DNA of 64,000 nucleotides from Halorarum halophilum (GCF_013401515.1 NZ_CP058529.1:2232001-2296000); one strand, 5' to 3'. Numbered from the stretch's first letter, positions 1 to 8,778 are shown. A program made the numbers and translations. Notes: a model not told the origin generated them from the sequence alone.

Positions 1-336
1 GACGAGGTGGGCGTTGATCTGGACGGTCTCCTCGGAGACCTGGCGGCCGCGGACGGTGACGCGCTTGCGCTCGCCGTCGCGGGACGGCTCGTAGCCGACG
101 CCGCCGTCGAGGAGCAGTTCCTTCAGGGCCGCGCCGGGCACGTCCTCGCGCATCGGCCGGCCGGCCTTGTCAGACCCGCCGGTGAGTTCGAGCGTCATGC
201 CGTCGGCGTCGACGACCGTGCCGTCGACCTCGTCGCCGATGTCGAGCCCGAGAAATCGGTTCGCGTCCTGTCCGTCCACGTCGAACTGCCGGGTGTCGCC
301 GGCCGAGTCGCCGACGACGACTTTGAATTCAGCCAT
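1..336 (-). CDS. rps6e: 30S ribosomal protein S6e (3' end cut by window)
   Basis: The reverse strand starts with ATG at 336 and reads [13 protein letters not shown], then [31 protein letters not shown] and [20 protein letters not shown]. This order matches archaeal ribosomal protein S6e, a small-subunit protein. Archaeal S6e is usually about 115-135 residues, so the 112 codons visible here are nearly the whole protein; the C-terminus and stop lie beyond the left edge. The family match is clear by eye. No promoter was assigned with confidence. Confidence 0.93.
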   Translation of the reverse strand, partial: MAEFKVVVGDSAGDTRQFDVDGQDANRFLGLDIGDEVDGTVVDADGMTLELTGGSDKAGRPMREDVPGAALKELLLDGGVGYEPSRDGERKRVTVRGRQVSEETVQINAHLV

Positions 337-470
337 TACGGGAACGAACTCGGCGGTTGGAGAAAAGAGCGTCGAAAGCGAGGCCGAGCGAGAGGAAGCG
401 GTGGGGCCGTGAGAACGACCCGACGAGGCCGGCGGGTCCACCGGCCAGAACCGTCAAGCTGCCTGCACCG

Positions 471-1295
471 TCAGGCCGCCTGCGCCGGAACCGCCTGCGG
501 CGCGCCGCGGTAAGTGCCGACGCCGACCTCCTCCTCGCCGTCCGCGGCGATCCAGCCGGGTCCGTCGCCCACTACGACGGTCCGGGTGGATTGCCGGAAC
601 AAGGTCCCCGTCCAGCCGCCGGCGAACCACTCGTTGTACCCCTCGTACGTGACGAGCACGTCGAGGGTCGCGTTCGCCGGCGCGTCGTACGAGAGGTACA
701 TCCAGGAGCCGAACCGGCGGCAGGCCTGCCCCTCCGTCGTCGGACCGTCGCAGGGCGTCTCCGTCGCGTTCAGGCGCGGCTGGAGCGTCGGCTCGTTCCC
801 GACTGGCGACCGGGTGTCGATCGGCTCCTCGCTCGCCCACTCGACCGACACCAGGTAGTAGTCGAGCGACCGGATCGGCGTTCCCGTCGGCGTCTCGCCC
901 CGTGTCGGCGTCCCCGCGCCGGGTTCGAGGCTTCGCGGCGGCTGCCGTTCGTAGTACGTCGGCGCCAGTTCTGGGAACGAGAGCGCGAGCATCGGGCCGG
1001 CGCTCGTGTCCTCCACTGCGAACGACCACCCGGGCGGCGCGTCCGTCACGCCGGGCGATCCGCCGACGAGCGCGTCGCCGGCAGGGCTGCTCCCGTTCTC
1101 GACCGGCAGCGGGAGGTAGAGCGTGACGTTCGTGAGCGTCTCGTCCGGTTGGATGTACGTCCGGTACTCGTACGTGTGGGTGTACGAGTCAGGGATCGGC
1201 CGCGTGAACTGGTAGAAGCCGACCGCGACGACACCGACGAGGAGGACGAGCACGACGGCGACCGCGACCAGGGCGATCTCGAGGCGACGGTCCAT
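471..1295 (-). CDS. membrane-anchored extracellular protein, unknown function
   Basis: A 274-residue protein with one N-terminal membrane segment (about residues 6-27, rich in V, L and A) after a short basic start MDRRLE. The rest looks extracellular: acidic, rich in P, T and Y, with several N-x-S/T sites (for example NVT, NGS, NAT), which fit S-layer-type glycosylation. Two Cys pairs may form disulphides. A GTG at 1310 would add five residues; I chose the ATG because it places the charged residues directly before the helix. I do not recognise a domain. It lies between rps6e and an M23-like gene, both on the same strand, with 134 bases to rps6e. Probably a conserved haloarchaeal surface protein. 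Confidence 0.75.
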   Translation of the reverse strand: MDRRLEIALVAVAVVLVLLVGVVAVGFYQFTRPIPDSYTHTYEYRTYIQPDETLTNVTLYLPLPVENGSSPAGDALVGGSPGVTDAPPGWSFAVEDTSAGPMLALSFPELAPTYYERQPPRSLEPGAGTPTRGETPTGTPIRSLDYYLVSVEWASEEPIDTRSPVGNEPTLQPRLNATETPCDGPTTEGQACRRFGSWMYLSYDAPANATLDVLVTYEGYNEWFAGGWTGTLFRQSTRTVVVGDGPGWIAADGEEEVGVGTYRGAPQAVPAQAA

Positions 1296-1368
1296 CGACG
1301 GCACGGACACGGGGGAGCAGCAAAAAGGCGGTCGTCGCGGAAGGGTGACGGACCGCCCGACGGGGCGG

Positions 1369-2268
1369 TCAGTCGAGTCGGACCGGATCGGCCGCCGGTC
1401 GGATCGAGACCCGGACCTTGTCGCCGACGGCGAACGCGGGGTCGCCGCTCTCGGGACGGGTTACCAACTTGGCGCCCCACGCCGGGCCGCGGGACGCGAA
1501 CAGCGAGAGCCCGGTGACCCGCTCGCCGTTCGCCAGCACGGCCACGTCGCCCCACGCGACGTCCCGACCCGTCGCAGTGCCGACGCGTTCGCCCAGCAGT
1601 TCGACCGTCGCCGGTCCCGCCCCCTCTGGCGACCCGAACAGCCCGCCGGCGCCGTAGTGGGCCAGCCCGCCGTCCAGGGGTGTACCCGCGTCGGACGCCA
1701 GCGCGGCGTAGCCGTCGCCGGGGTGGGCCGGCGAATCCAGGAGCGCGTAGCTGTCGCCCGTCTCGACGACCGTCCCCGTCCCGTCCCAGTCGAGCGGACG
1801 GACGGGCACGTCCACGTCGATCGGGAGCGACCCGGAGGCGCGGTAGGGGTTCCGGTCGGCGTCGCGGAACTCGAGGTGGACGTGGTCGTCGACCCAGCGG
1901 CCGAAGAACCCGGAGCGGACCATCCGGCCCAGCGAGTCGCCGACTGCGACCCGGTCGCCCGGTTCGACGGTGGGGTCGACGTGGAGGATTCGGGCCACGT
2001 ACTCGCCGACGTCCACGACGACGAGGTGGTCCTCGTCAACGGCGTACGGCCGGTCGGGACAGCGGACCGTCCGCGTGTCCAGCACCTCCCCCGAGACCGG
2101 CGAAATCCCCACGTCGGTGTCGGGGTAGAGGTCGATGGCGTGGCCGTGGTCGTGGGCGGGGTACGGGGAGTTGTACAGCGAGAAGCGGGGGTACCGCTCG
2201 ACCACGTTGGTAGGGAGCACCACCCGCTCGTCCCGTCCGTCCCCCTCGACCCCCGCGTCCCCGGTCAT
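1369..2268 (-). CDS. M23 (lysostaphin-like) peptidase-fold protein
   Basis: A 299-residue soluble protein with no signal peptide. The segment HDHGHAIDLYP (about residues 39-49) and the later DDHVHLEFRD (about 127-136) resemble the H-x(3)-D and H-x-H zinc motifs of M23/LytM peptidases. Between them is the beta-rich 'GxVxxGDxxGRM' pattern (VEPGDRVAVGDSLGRM) typical of that fold. Haloarchaea lack peptidoglycan, so a cell-wall hydrolase role is unlikely and the substrate is unknown. The C-terminal 130 residues form a separate beta-rich region ending near KVRVSIRPAADPVRLD. The next gene is divergent, 52 bases away. Fold assignment is by motif only. Confidence 0.7.
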   Translation of the reverse strand: MTGDAGVEGDGRDERVVLPTNVVERYPRFSLYNSPYPAHDHGHAIDLYPDTDVGISPVSGEVLDTRTVRCPDRPYAVDEDHLVVVDVGEYVARILHVDPTVEPGDRVAVGDSLGRMVRSGFFGRWVDDHVHLEFRDADRNPYRASGSLPIDVDVPVRPLDWDGTGTVVETGDSYALLDSPAHPGDGYAALASDAGTPLDGGLAHYGAGGLFGSPEGAGPATVELLGERVGTATGRDVAWGDVAVLANGERVTGLSLFASRGPAWGAKLVTRPESGDPAFAVGDKVRVSIRPAADPVRLD

Positions 2269-2320
2269 ACCGCGAGTCGGTGGCGGAAGCGCTTAGGCGC
2301 CGCGACTCCGACCGGCGGGC

Positions 2321-3028
2321 GTGTTCCGGGTGTACCGCGGGGCGCTCCTGACGCGGGAACGCGATCGGGAGGCGACGGCGGCGATGCTCGCCGAGACGGC
2401 CGAGGCCGGCGAGCCGTCGCTCAGAGTGTGGGCGCCCGGCCGACAGATCGCCTTCGGGCGACGGGACGCCCGCGAGGACGGGTACGCCGACGCGAAGCGC
2501 GCGGCCGAGGAACGCGGTTTTCCACCGAGCGAGCGGTCGGTTGGCGGCCGGGCGGTCGCCTACGCCGACTTGACGCTGGCGTTCGCACACGCCGTCCCGC
2601 TGGCGGACATGCGCCGGGGGATGGACGACCGGTACGACGCGGCCGTCGACACCGTCGTCGACGCCCTGCGGAGCGTCGGCGCCGACGTGGAACCTGGGGA
2701 GCCGCCGGACTCGTACTGCCCAGGGGCCCACTCCGTCCGCGTCGTCGACGGCGGGAAGGTCGCGGGGATCGCCCAGCGCGTCCGGCAGGGGGCCGCGCTC
2801 GTCTCCGGGTGCGTGACGGTGGCCGAGGAGGGGGCGATCCGGGACGTGCTCGTTCCGGTGTACGACGCGCTCGGCGTCCCCTTCGACCCCGAGTCGGTCG
2901 GCTCCGTGTCGGCCGCTGGCGGTCCCTCCGATCCCGACGCAGTCCGCGACGCGCTGGAGGCCGCCTTCGTCGCCGACCGCGAGGCCGTCCGGCTTGACGC
3001 GGCCGAACTCCCGACCGACGACGGGTGA
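2321..3028 (+). CDS. lipoate/biotin protein ligase family protein
   Basis: A 235-residue protein of the LplA/LipB/BirA catalytic-domain family. Visible family features are RQIAFGRRD near residue 41, SERSVGGRAVAY near 69 (family pattern RRxxGGxAV), and GGKVAGIAQRVRQGAALVSG near residue 150, which matches the conserved lysine-containing strand and the following turn. Such enzymes attach lipoate, octanoate or biotin to a lysine of an acceptor domain through an acyl-adenylate. The start is GTG at 2321, directly after the divergent gene's promoter region; no ATG fits upstream. No lipoyl synthase or 2-oxoacid dehydrogenase gene is in view, so the substrate stays open. Confidence 0.8.
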   Translation: MFRVYRGALLTRERDREATAAMLAETAEAGEPSLRVWAPGRQIAFGRRDAREDGYADAKRAAEERGFPPSERSVGGRAVAYADLTLAFAHAVPLADMRRGMDDRYDAAVDTVVDALRSVGADVEPGEPPDSYCPGAHSVRVVDGGKVAGIAQRVRQGAALVSGCVTVAEEGAIRDVLVPVYDALGVPFDPESVGSVSAAGGPSDPDAVRDALEAAFVADREAVRLDAAELPTDDG

Positions 3029-3097
3029 GCGCGATGCCGGGTACCGACCGCGGTACGAGCGGTACCCCGGCCCGCGACGTTCGATCAGGCACACCAC

Positions 3098-3134
3098 GGG
3101 TGGGACTGAAAGGGGCCGCGGGGGCTTTCGAGCC
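3098..3134 (+). repeat. dispersed repeat, GGGACTGAAAGGGGCC type, copy A
   Basis: The sequence GTGGGACTGAAAGGGG is followed by a GGGGGCTTTCGAG module. Near-identical copies occur at 16268-16300 (+), 50120-50170 (-) and 63962-64000 (+), all outside genes. This copy lies between the lipoate-ligase-like gene and dihydroorotase. Just upstream (about 3040-3066) three closely spaced GGTAC words also form an imperfect inverted repeat. Confidence 0.75.
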
Positions 3135-3215
3135 ATATCTCTCGGTCGCAGCGGCACCATTCGTACTCGTAACCGACCGCGGCACTTACGGCCCGCCGCC
3201 GCCCACACAGGCCAG

Positions 3216-4565
3216 ATGCTGTTCACGCAGGCCACGCTCGCCGACGGCCGGGTCCGGGACGTCCGCGTCGCCGACGGGGAGATCGCCGACGTCGCGGACG
3301 CGGGAGCACTCGACCCCGAGGACGGTGAGGCGGTCGTCGACGCAGCCGACGAGTACCTCCTCCCGGGCGCCATCGACGCCCACGTCCACTTCCGGGAGCC
3401 GGGGTTCCCGCACAAGGAGGACTGGACGACCGGGTCGCGCTCGGCCGCGGCCGGCGGCGTGACGACCGTCGTCGACCAGCCGAACACCGACCCGACGACG
3501 ACGACGGGTGCGGCGTTCGACGCGAAGGCCGACCTCGCCGCGAAGTCGCTCGTCGACTACGGCCTGAACGGCGGCGTCACGGCCGACTGGGACCCCGAGT
3601 CGCTGTTCGACCGGCCGCTGTTCGCGCTCGGCGAGGTGTTCCTCGCCGACTCCACCGGCGACATGGGCATCGAGGCCGACCTGTTCGCCGACGCGGTCGA
3701 GCGGGCGGCCGACCACGGCGTGACCGTCACGGTGCACGCGGAGGACGCGGACCTGTTCGACGAGAGCGTGCTCCCCGGGAGCACGGAACACGCGAGCGGG
3801 GAGGGAACAGATCCGCGAGCGAGCGCGACGGAGCGAGACGATGCCGACGCGTGGAGCGCCTTCCGGACTCCGGAAGCCGAGGCCGCCGCGGTCGAGCGAG
3901 CCCTGGAGGTCGGGGCCGACTCGGGCGCCGACATCCACATCGCGCACACCTCCACCCCGGAGGGCGTCGACGCCGCCAGCGACGCTGGCGCGACCTGCGA
4001 GGTGACCCCGCACCACCTGTTCCTCTCGCGCGAGGACCTCCCCGACCTCGGAACGCTCGGCCGGATGAACCCGCCGCTCCGCGACGAGGAACGACGCGAG
4101 GCCCTGATGGAGCGCGTCCGGGATGGCACGGTCGACATCGTCGCCACCGACCACGCGCCCCACACTCGGGAGGAGAAAGACGCAGGCATCTGGGATGCCC
4201 CATCGGGCGTCCCGGGCGTCGAGACGATGCTGCCGCTCCTGCTGAACGAGGTCCGCGAGGGTCGGCTGGGACTCGAACGCGTGCGCGACCTCACCGCGGC
4301 GAATCCCGCCGGGATCTTCGCTCTCCCGCGGAAGGGCCGAATCGAGGTCGGTCGGGACGCCGACCTCGTGCTCGTCGACCTCGACGACGTCCGGGAGATC
4401 CGCGGCGACGACCTCCACTCGAAGTGCGGCTGGACGCCGTTCGAGGGGTTCGAGGGCGTCTTCCCGTCGCTGACGCTCGTTCGGGGGAACGTGGTGTACG
4501 ACGGTCGCGACGACGGCGACAGCGAGTCGTTCGGCGACGCGGTCGGCCGGAACGTCCGCGACTGA
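3216..4565 (+). CDS. pyrC: dihydroorotase
   Basis: A 449-residue amidohydrolase of pyrimidine synthesis, which closes N-carbamoyl-aspartate to dihydroorotate. The metal motif H-x-H sits at residues 56-58 in DAHVHFREPGFPHKEDW. Further sites are HAED (near 173), HIAHTST (near 243), TPHHL (near 266) and DHAPH (312-316), the order of class I dihydroorotase/allantoinase enzymes. The adjacent KEDW and the CEVTPHH pattern favour dihydroorotase. ATG 3216 is chosen because the protein then starts with the short beta domain MLFTQATLADGRV. Residues about 183-210 look like an insertion made of repeat-type DNA that includes a perfect hairpin at 3768-3784 (see findings). No other pyrimidine gene is adjacent. 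Confidence 0.93.
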   Translation: MLFTQATLADGRVRDVRVADGEIADVADAGALDPEDGEAVVDAADEYLLPGAIDAHVHFREPGFPHKEDWTTGSRSAAAGGVTTVVDQPNTDPTTTTGAAFDAKADLAAKSLVDYGLNGGVTADWDPESLFDRPLFALGEVFLADSTGDMGIEADLFADAVERAADHGVTVTVHAEDADLFDESVLPGSTEHASGEGTDPRASATERDDADAWSAFRTPEAEAAAVERALEVGADSGADIHIAHTSTPEGVDAASDAGATCEVTPHHLFLSREDLPDLGTLGRMNPPLRDEERREALMERVRDGTVDIVATDHAPHTREEKDAGIWDAPSGVPGVETMLPLLLNEVREGRLGLERVRDLTAANPAGIFALPRKGRIEVGRDADLVLVDLDDVREIRGDDLHSKCGWTPFEGFEGVFPSLTLVRGNVVYDGRDDGDSESFGDAVGRNVRD

Positions 4566-4588
4566 TCGGCGGGTCGGAACGTCCGTTT

Positions 4589-4942
4589 CTAGACGAACAT
4601 CACGACCTCGACGAGACCGGAGCCGAGCATCACGCCAGCGCCGGCGCCGCCGACGCGGGCCATCGCTCGCCGCGAGTTCTCCTCGGTCCAGTCCGACCCC
4701 GTGTCCATGTACCGGTGCATCGTCTCGATCCCGCGGCCGGCCATCGCCGACCCCGACCAGCCGAGCACCCCAACGCCCAGCACGAGCGCGCCGAGCGCGA
4801 AGACGCTGCGGACAGCCCGCAAGGAGAGGAATACGGCAACTGCGCCGCCTGCCACGAGGCCGAGTGCGGTGCCGACGAGGACCGCGCCCCCGACGAGGCG
4901 AAGCCGGGGGCGGAGCCAGTCGACGGTGCCGGCGGCCGCCAT
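4589..4942 (-). CDS. small membrane protein, unknown function
   Basis: A 117-residue protein with three likely membrane helices (about 17-38, 44-64 and 93-114). A short basic N-terminus (WLRPRLRL) precedes helix 1, and a polar loop with MHRYMDTGSDWTEEN lies between helices 2 and 3. It starts six bases after the stop of the downstream permease gene of the peptide transporter, so it may be the last gene of that transcript, though its product has no family link to transporters. I recall similar uncharacterised haloarchaeal proteins but cannot name a family with certainty. Confidence 0.7.
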   Translation of the reverse strand: MAAAGTVDWLRPRLRLVGGAVLVGTALGLVAGGAVAVFLSLRAVRSVFALGALVLGVGVLGWSGSAMAGRGIETMHRYMDTGSDWTEENSRRAMARVGGAGAGVMLGSGLVEVVMFV

Positions 4943-4948
4943 CGGCGG

Positions 4949-5890
4949 TCAGTCCACCGTGTCGCGCATCCGCGGGTCGAGCGCGTCGCGCATCCCGTCA
5001 CCGAGCAGGTTGAAGCCGAGGACGGTGAGCGCGAGGAACAGCCCCGGGAAGAACGACATCCACCACTTCCCGGTGAGCAGGCCGTTCTCGACGCCGCGGG
5101 CCAGCATCAGTCCCCAGGACGGGGTGGCGGCCTGCGCGCCGAAACCGAGGAACGACAGCGCCGCGATGTCGATGATGGCCAGCCCGAAGTTGAGCGTGGA
5201 CTGGACGGTGATGGGCGCCAGCGAGTTCGGCAGGACGTGGCGCACCAGCACTCTAGGGTCCTTCGCTCCGAGCGCCACGGTGGCGTCGATGTACTCGTCC
5301 TCGAGCACCTTCAGCGCGGCTCCGCGGACGACTCGGGCGAACCGCGGCGTGTAGACCAGCGTGAGCGCGATCGTCACCTTCCACAGCCCCGCGCCGAAGA
5401 TGGCGACCAGCGCGAGCGCGAGCAGCAGCGAGGGGAACGCGAGCAGCACGTCCATCGTCCGCATGATGACGTTGTCGGCCACGTCGCCGTAGTACGCGGC
5501 GAGGATGCCCAGGGAGATGCCGAGCGTCGTCGACGCGGCGACCGTGACAGTGCCGAACTTCAGGGCGAGCCACGCGCCGTACATCGTCCGCCTGAAGATG
5601 TCGCGGGCGGCCGCGTCGGTGCCGAAGAGGCCGGTCTGGGCGGTGCCGCCGGCCCACGAGGGCGGCGCGCGGCTCGGGATCGTCCCCCCGAGCCTGGAGT
5701 CGGCCAGCGCGCCGACGTCGTAGAAGACGCGCGCGTAGACGGCGATCAGCACCATCCCGAGGATGATCCCGATGCCGACCAGCGCGAGGCGGTTCGAGAG
5801 CAGTTGTGTCAGGAACGGCGAGGCGCGGAGCCTGTCGAGGAGTCCGCGACGCGACGCCCGTTCGGACGTGTTCGGGTGTTCTGATGCCAT
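4949..5890 (-). CDS. dppC: peptide ABC transporter permease (DppC/OppC type)
   Basis: A 313-residue inner-membrane subunit of a dipeptide/oligopeptide importer. It has an N-terminal cytoplasmic segment, a first helix at about 35-55 (RLALVGIGIILGMVLIAVYA), a long external loop carrying GTDAAARDIFRR (the OppC_N landmark GTDxxGRD), and four to five further helices. The EAA loop that docks on the ATPase is at about residues 185-215 (RGAALKVLEDEYIDAT). The end, NLLGDGMRDALDPRMRD, is a family signature. It begins one base after the stop of the partner permease gene, so the two are surely co-transcribed. The substrate (peptide, nickel or other) cannot be read from the permease. Confidence 0.92.
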   Translation of the reverse strand: MASEHPNTSERASRRGLLDRLRASPFLTQLLSNRLALVGIGIILGMVLIAVYARVFYDVGALADSRLGGTIPSRAPPSWAGGTAQTGLFGTDAAARDIFRRTMYGAWLALKFGTVTVAASTTLGISLGILAAYYGDVADNVIMRTMDVLLAFPSLLLALALVAIFGAGLWKVTIALTLVYTPRFARVVRGAALKVLEDEYIDATVALGAKDPRVLVRHVLPNSLAPITVQSTLNFGLAIIDIAALSFLGFGAQAATPSWGLMLARGVENGLLTGKWWMSFFPGLFLALTVLGFNLLGDGMRDALDPRMRDTVD

Positions 5891-5891
5891 C

Positions 5892-6935
5892 TTACTGCTG
5901 GATTCTGGGGTCGAGGTAGCTGTACGTGATGTCGACGCCGAGGTTCACGAGCGTGAACAGCAGCGCGAACGTGAGCACGGCGCCCTGCACGAGCGGGTAG
6001 TCGGACGCGCCGATTGCGGCGACCAGCATAGTGCCGATGCCGCCGATGCCGAACACCGTCTCCGTGAGGACGGCGCCGCCGAGCAGCGAACCGAACTGGA
6101 TGCCGATTACGGTGATCACCGGGATGAGCGCGTTGCGGAAGCCGTGCTTCATCACGGTGATCTTCGCGCCCTGGCCCTTCGCGCGGGCGGTCCGCATGTA
6201 GTCCTGGCGGACGACCTCGAGCATCGAGGAGCGCATCATCCGGGAGATGAGCGCCATCGAGTACACGCCGATGGTGACCGCGGGCAGGAACAGGTGGTGG
6301 ACCGCCGAGAACCACGCGTCGAGGTCGCCGAGCAGGAGCGTGTCCACCGTTACCATCCCGGTGAGCGGGAGTTCCATCCCGAGCAGCGTCCAGTGGTCCG
6401 AGAGGAACACCGTCGAGCCGATGCGCCCGCTCGTCGGGAACAGGCCGAGGAACGTCGCGAACAGGAGGATGAGCAGCGGGCCGGACCAGTAGATGGGGAC
6501 CGAGAGCCCGGTGAGCGCGCCGATCCGGGTCGCGTGGTCGGTGAGCGTGTCCTGTTTCACCGCCGAGAGCACGCCGAGCGGGATGCCGAGCAGGACGCCG
6601 ATTGCCTGGCCGTACAGCGCGAGTTCGATGGTGACCGGCAGGCGGTCCGCGAGCACCTCGCGAACGGGTGTGCCGCGGGCGATCTGGTAGGAGTCGCCGA
6701 AGTCGAACTGGGCCGCATCCACGAGGAACCGCCCGTACTGGACGAGGATGGGGTCGTTCAACCCGAGGTCGGCGCGAACCTGCGCGACCTGTTCGGTCGA
6801 CGCGCGTTGCCCGACGATAATCTTCGCCGGGTCGCCCGGCGCGAGGTGCAGGATGGCGAACACGAACGTCGCCACCCCGAACAGCACGGGGACGAGCAAC
6901 AACAGCCGCTTCAGGACGAACCGCTTGGAGACCAT
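5892..6935 (-). CDS. dppB: peptide ABC transporter permease (DppB/OppB type)
   Basis: A 347-residue permease. It opens with the family landmark RFVLKRLLLLVPVLFGVATF as helix 1, followed by LAPGDPA and a periplasmic loop ending in LVQYGRFL. About six membrane helices follow, with the EAA motif near 215-240 (SMLEVVRQDYMRTARAKG). The C-terminus holds ALLFTLVNLGVDITYSYLDPRIQ, typical of DppB. It pairs with the following DppC-type gene (one-base spacing) and follows the lipoprotein gene by 67 bases. Length and order fit the usual A-B-C arrangement of haloarchaeal peptide importers. Confidence 0.92.
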   Translation of the reverse strand: MVSKRFVLKRLLLLVPVLFGVATFVFAILHLAPGDPAKIIVGQRASTEQVAQVRADLGLNDPILVQYGRFLVDAAQFDFGDSYQIARGTPVREVLADRLPVTIELALYGQAIGVLLGIPLGVLSAVKQDTLTDHATRIGALTGLSVPIYWSGPLLILLFATFLGLFPTSGRIGSTVFLSDHWTLLGMELPLTGMVTVDTLLLGDLDAWFSAVHHLFLPAVTIGVYSMALISRMMRSSMLEVVRQDYMRTARAKGQGAKITVMKHGFRNALIPVITVIGIQFGSLLGGAVLTETVFGIGGIGTMLVAAIGASDYPLVQGAVLTFALLFTLVNLGVDITYSYLDPRIQQ

Positions 6936-7002
6936 TTCGATGTAGGTTATCGTGTCGCGGGTGGCCGAGGTAAACGGTTTTCATCCGACCGCGGGGGCCG
7001 AC

Positions 7003-8694
7003 CTATTCGAGTTCGACGGTGTCGAGGTGGGGGCCGCCGACGGAGCTCACCGTGTAGCTGTCGCCGACGACCGCCGAGTTCACCGCGCGGAGCGTCTGCG
7101 CGTAGTCGATGAACACCCAGGGAGCCTCCTCGCGGGCGAGCGCGTTCGCCTCCTTGTACAGCTTCTCTCGGGCACCCTCGTCGTAGGTGGACTGGGCCTC
7201 ACGGACCTTCTTCATGAACTCCGAGTTGGCCCATGCCGACACGTTGAGGGGACTGTACCCCTCCGTGTCGAAGCTCACCCAGTCCTGTCCGTCCGGTACC
7301 TGGTCCATCTCGACCTTCGGGTCGAGCAGGACGTACAGGAAGTTGTCCGGGTCGGCGTTGTCGGTGTACCAGCCGAGGAAGCAGGCGTCGTGCTTGCCGG
7401 CGTCCGTGTACTCGAGGTACGACGAGAACGTCGAGAACTGGTTGATCTCGACGGTGATGCCGACCTCCTCGAGGTCCGAGCGCACCTGGTTCGCCGTCTC
7501 GACCGGGCTGGGGTTGTAGCCGCGGGGGTTCGAGAACGTGGCGAGTTCGAACTCGAGGTCGGTCTCGCCGGCCTCCTCGAGCAACGACTGGGCCTGTTCG
7601 GGGTCGTGCGGGTACGGTTCGAGGTCGTCGTTGTGCCCGAGGACGTCCGGCGGGAGCGGCTGGTCGGCCTGCTCGGCGAAGCCCTCGTAGATGTCGTCGA
7701 CGATGCTCCCGGTGTCGACCGCGTAGCTGATGGCCTGGCGAACCTGCTTGTTCCGGAACGCCTCCTTCCGGTCCATGTTGAACGCCATGTAGCCAACGTT
7801 GATGCCGTTCTTCGACGCCAGGGTCGCCGAGTCGGAGTTCTCCACCTGCGTGGACGACTGGGAGTCGAGGTTGTCGGTGATGTGGGAGTCGCCGTTGATG
7901 ACGTCCTGCGCCCGGGTGGAGTTCTGCTTGATTGCCTTGAAGATGACCGCGTCGAGCTGGGGGCCGTCGCCCCAGTAGTCGTCGTTGGCGGCGAGGCGGA
8001 GGCGGTTGTTCTCGTTGTCGAGCGTGTCGAACGTGAACGCGCCCGTCCCCTGCGGGTTCCCACCGAGGTCGGTCTGCTTGTCGGGGGAGGACCCCAGTTC
8101 CTCGATCTGCTGCTTCGAGAGGATGGCCGCCGCGAACATCGCGAGGTTCCGGAGGAACGGCGCGAACTTCTGGGTGAGTTCGAACGTCACCTCGAGGTCC
8201 TTCGAGGCGTCGACGCTCTCGACCCAGTCGCCGAACGTGAACGCCCCGTATCCCGACCGGTTCGAGTCGCCGAGATAGTAGTCGTACTCGGAGTCGGTGA
8301 ACCGACGGACGGTCGCACGCACGTCGGCGGCGGTGAGTTCGGCGCCGTTGTGGAACGTGACGCCCTCCCGGAGCGTCAGCGTCGCCGTCTGCCCGTCGAG
8401 CGAGTAGTCGGTCGCCAGGCCGTCGACCAGTTCACCGCCGCTGCCGGCGCCGAACTTGATGAGCTGGTCGAAGACCTGGTTCGTGACCTTCGCGACCTCG
8501 CCGCTCGTGGTCTGCTGGGGGTCGTAGTTCGCCGGGTGGTCGCCCCGGGCGTACACGAGTTCTCCGCCGCCGCCACCGCCGCCCCCGCCACCGCCGCCGA
8601 GACAGCCCGCGCTGCCGGTGGTCACGGCGACGCCGGCCGCCGCCCCGCCGGTCGCCTTGAGGAAACTGCGTCTGTCGAGTGAGTCCTGTGCCAT
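7003..8694 (-). CDS. dppA: peptide ABC transporter substrate-binding lipoprotein (SBP family 5)
   Basis: A 563-residue solute-binding protein. The N-terminus carries a twin-arginine signal (DRRSFLKATGG) and a lipobox TGSAGC with the lipid-anchored Cys at residue 31, so it is exported folded by Tat. A run of 12 glycines follows the Cys as a flexible linker. Family 5 landmarks are NYDPQQTTSG near 57, LREGVTFHNGAELTAADV near 118-135, QVRQAISYAVD near 317-327, and DNADPDNFLY near 450. The C-terminal TVELE is typical. It lies between the ATPase and permease genes. An 84-base gap upstream contains a perfect small palindrome (8750-8764) that may be an operator or terminator. Confidence 0.93.
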   Translation of the reverse strand: MAQDSLDRRSFLKATGGAAAGVAVTTGSAGCLGGGGGGGGGGGGELVYARGDHPANYDPQQTTSGEVAKVTNQVFDQLIKFGAGSGGELVDGLATDYSLDGQTATLTLREGVTFHNGAELTAADVRATVRRFTDSEYDYYLGDSNRSGYGAFTFGDWVESVDASKDLEVTFELTQKFAPFLRNLAMFAAAILSKQQIEELGSSPDKQTDLGGNPQGTGAFTFDTLDNENNRLRLAANDDYWGDGPQLDAVIFKAIKQNSTRAQDVINGDSHITDNLDSQSSTQVENSDSATLASKNGINVGYMAFNMDRKEAFRNKQVRQAISYAVDTGSIVDDIYEGFAEQADQPLPPDVLGHNDDLEPYPHDPEQAQSLLEEAGETDLEFELATFSNPRGYNPSPVETANQVRSDLEEVGITVEINQFSTFSSYLEYTDAGKHDACFLGWYTDNADPDNFLYVLLDPKVEMDQVPDGQDWVSFDTEGYSPLNVSAWANSEFMKKVREAQSTYDEGAREKLYKEANALAREEAPWVFIDYAQTLRAVNSAVVGDSYTVSSVGGPHLDTVELE

Positions 8695-8749
8695 GAGGGT
8701 TCATGCAAAAACTGCCAAGAAAAGGTTTGTGATTAGCCGTTCAGTCCAT

Positions 8750-8764
8750 GTGGTAATGTACCAC
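8750..8764. promoter_or_regulatory. perfect palindrome between ATPase and lipoprotein genes
   Basis: GTGGTA-ATG-TACCAC is a perfect 6+6 inverted repeat with a three-base spacer. It lies 56 bases before the lipoprotein start and 15 bases after the ATPase stop. Position and symmetry fit an operator, an mRNA hairpin that shields or separates the lipoprotein message, or both. The assignment rests on symmetry alone. Confidence 0.4.
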
Positions 8765-8778
8765 ACCCCCGCAAAAAT

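Noticed and set aside
3851-5884. Forward open frame of 677 codons across pyrC and the permease gene
   Set aside because: It overlaps dihydroorotase and antisense permease sequence and has shadow-type composition.
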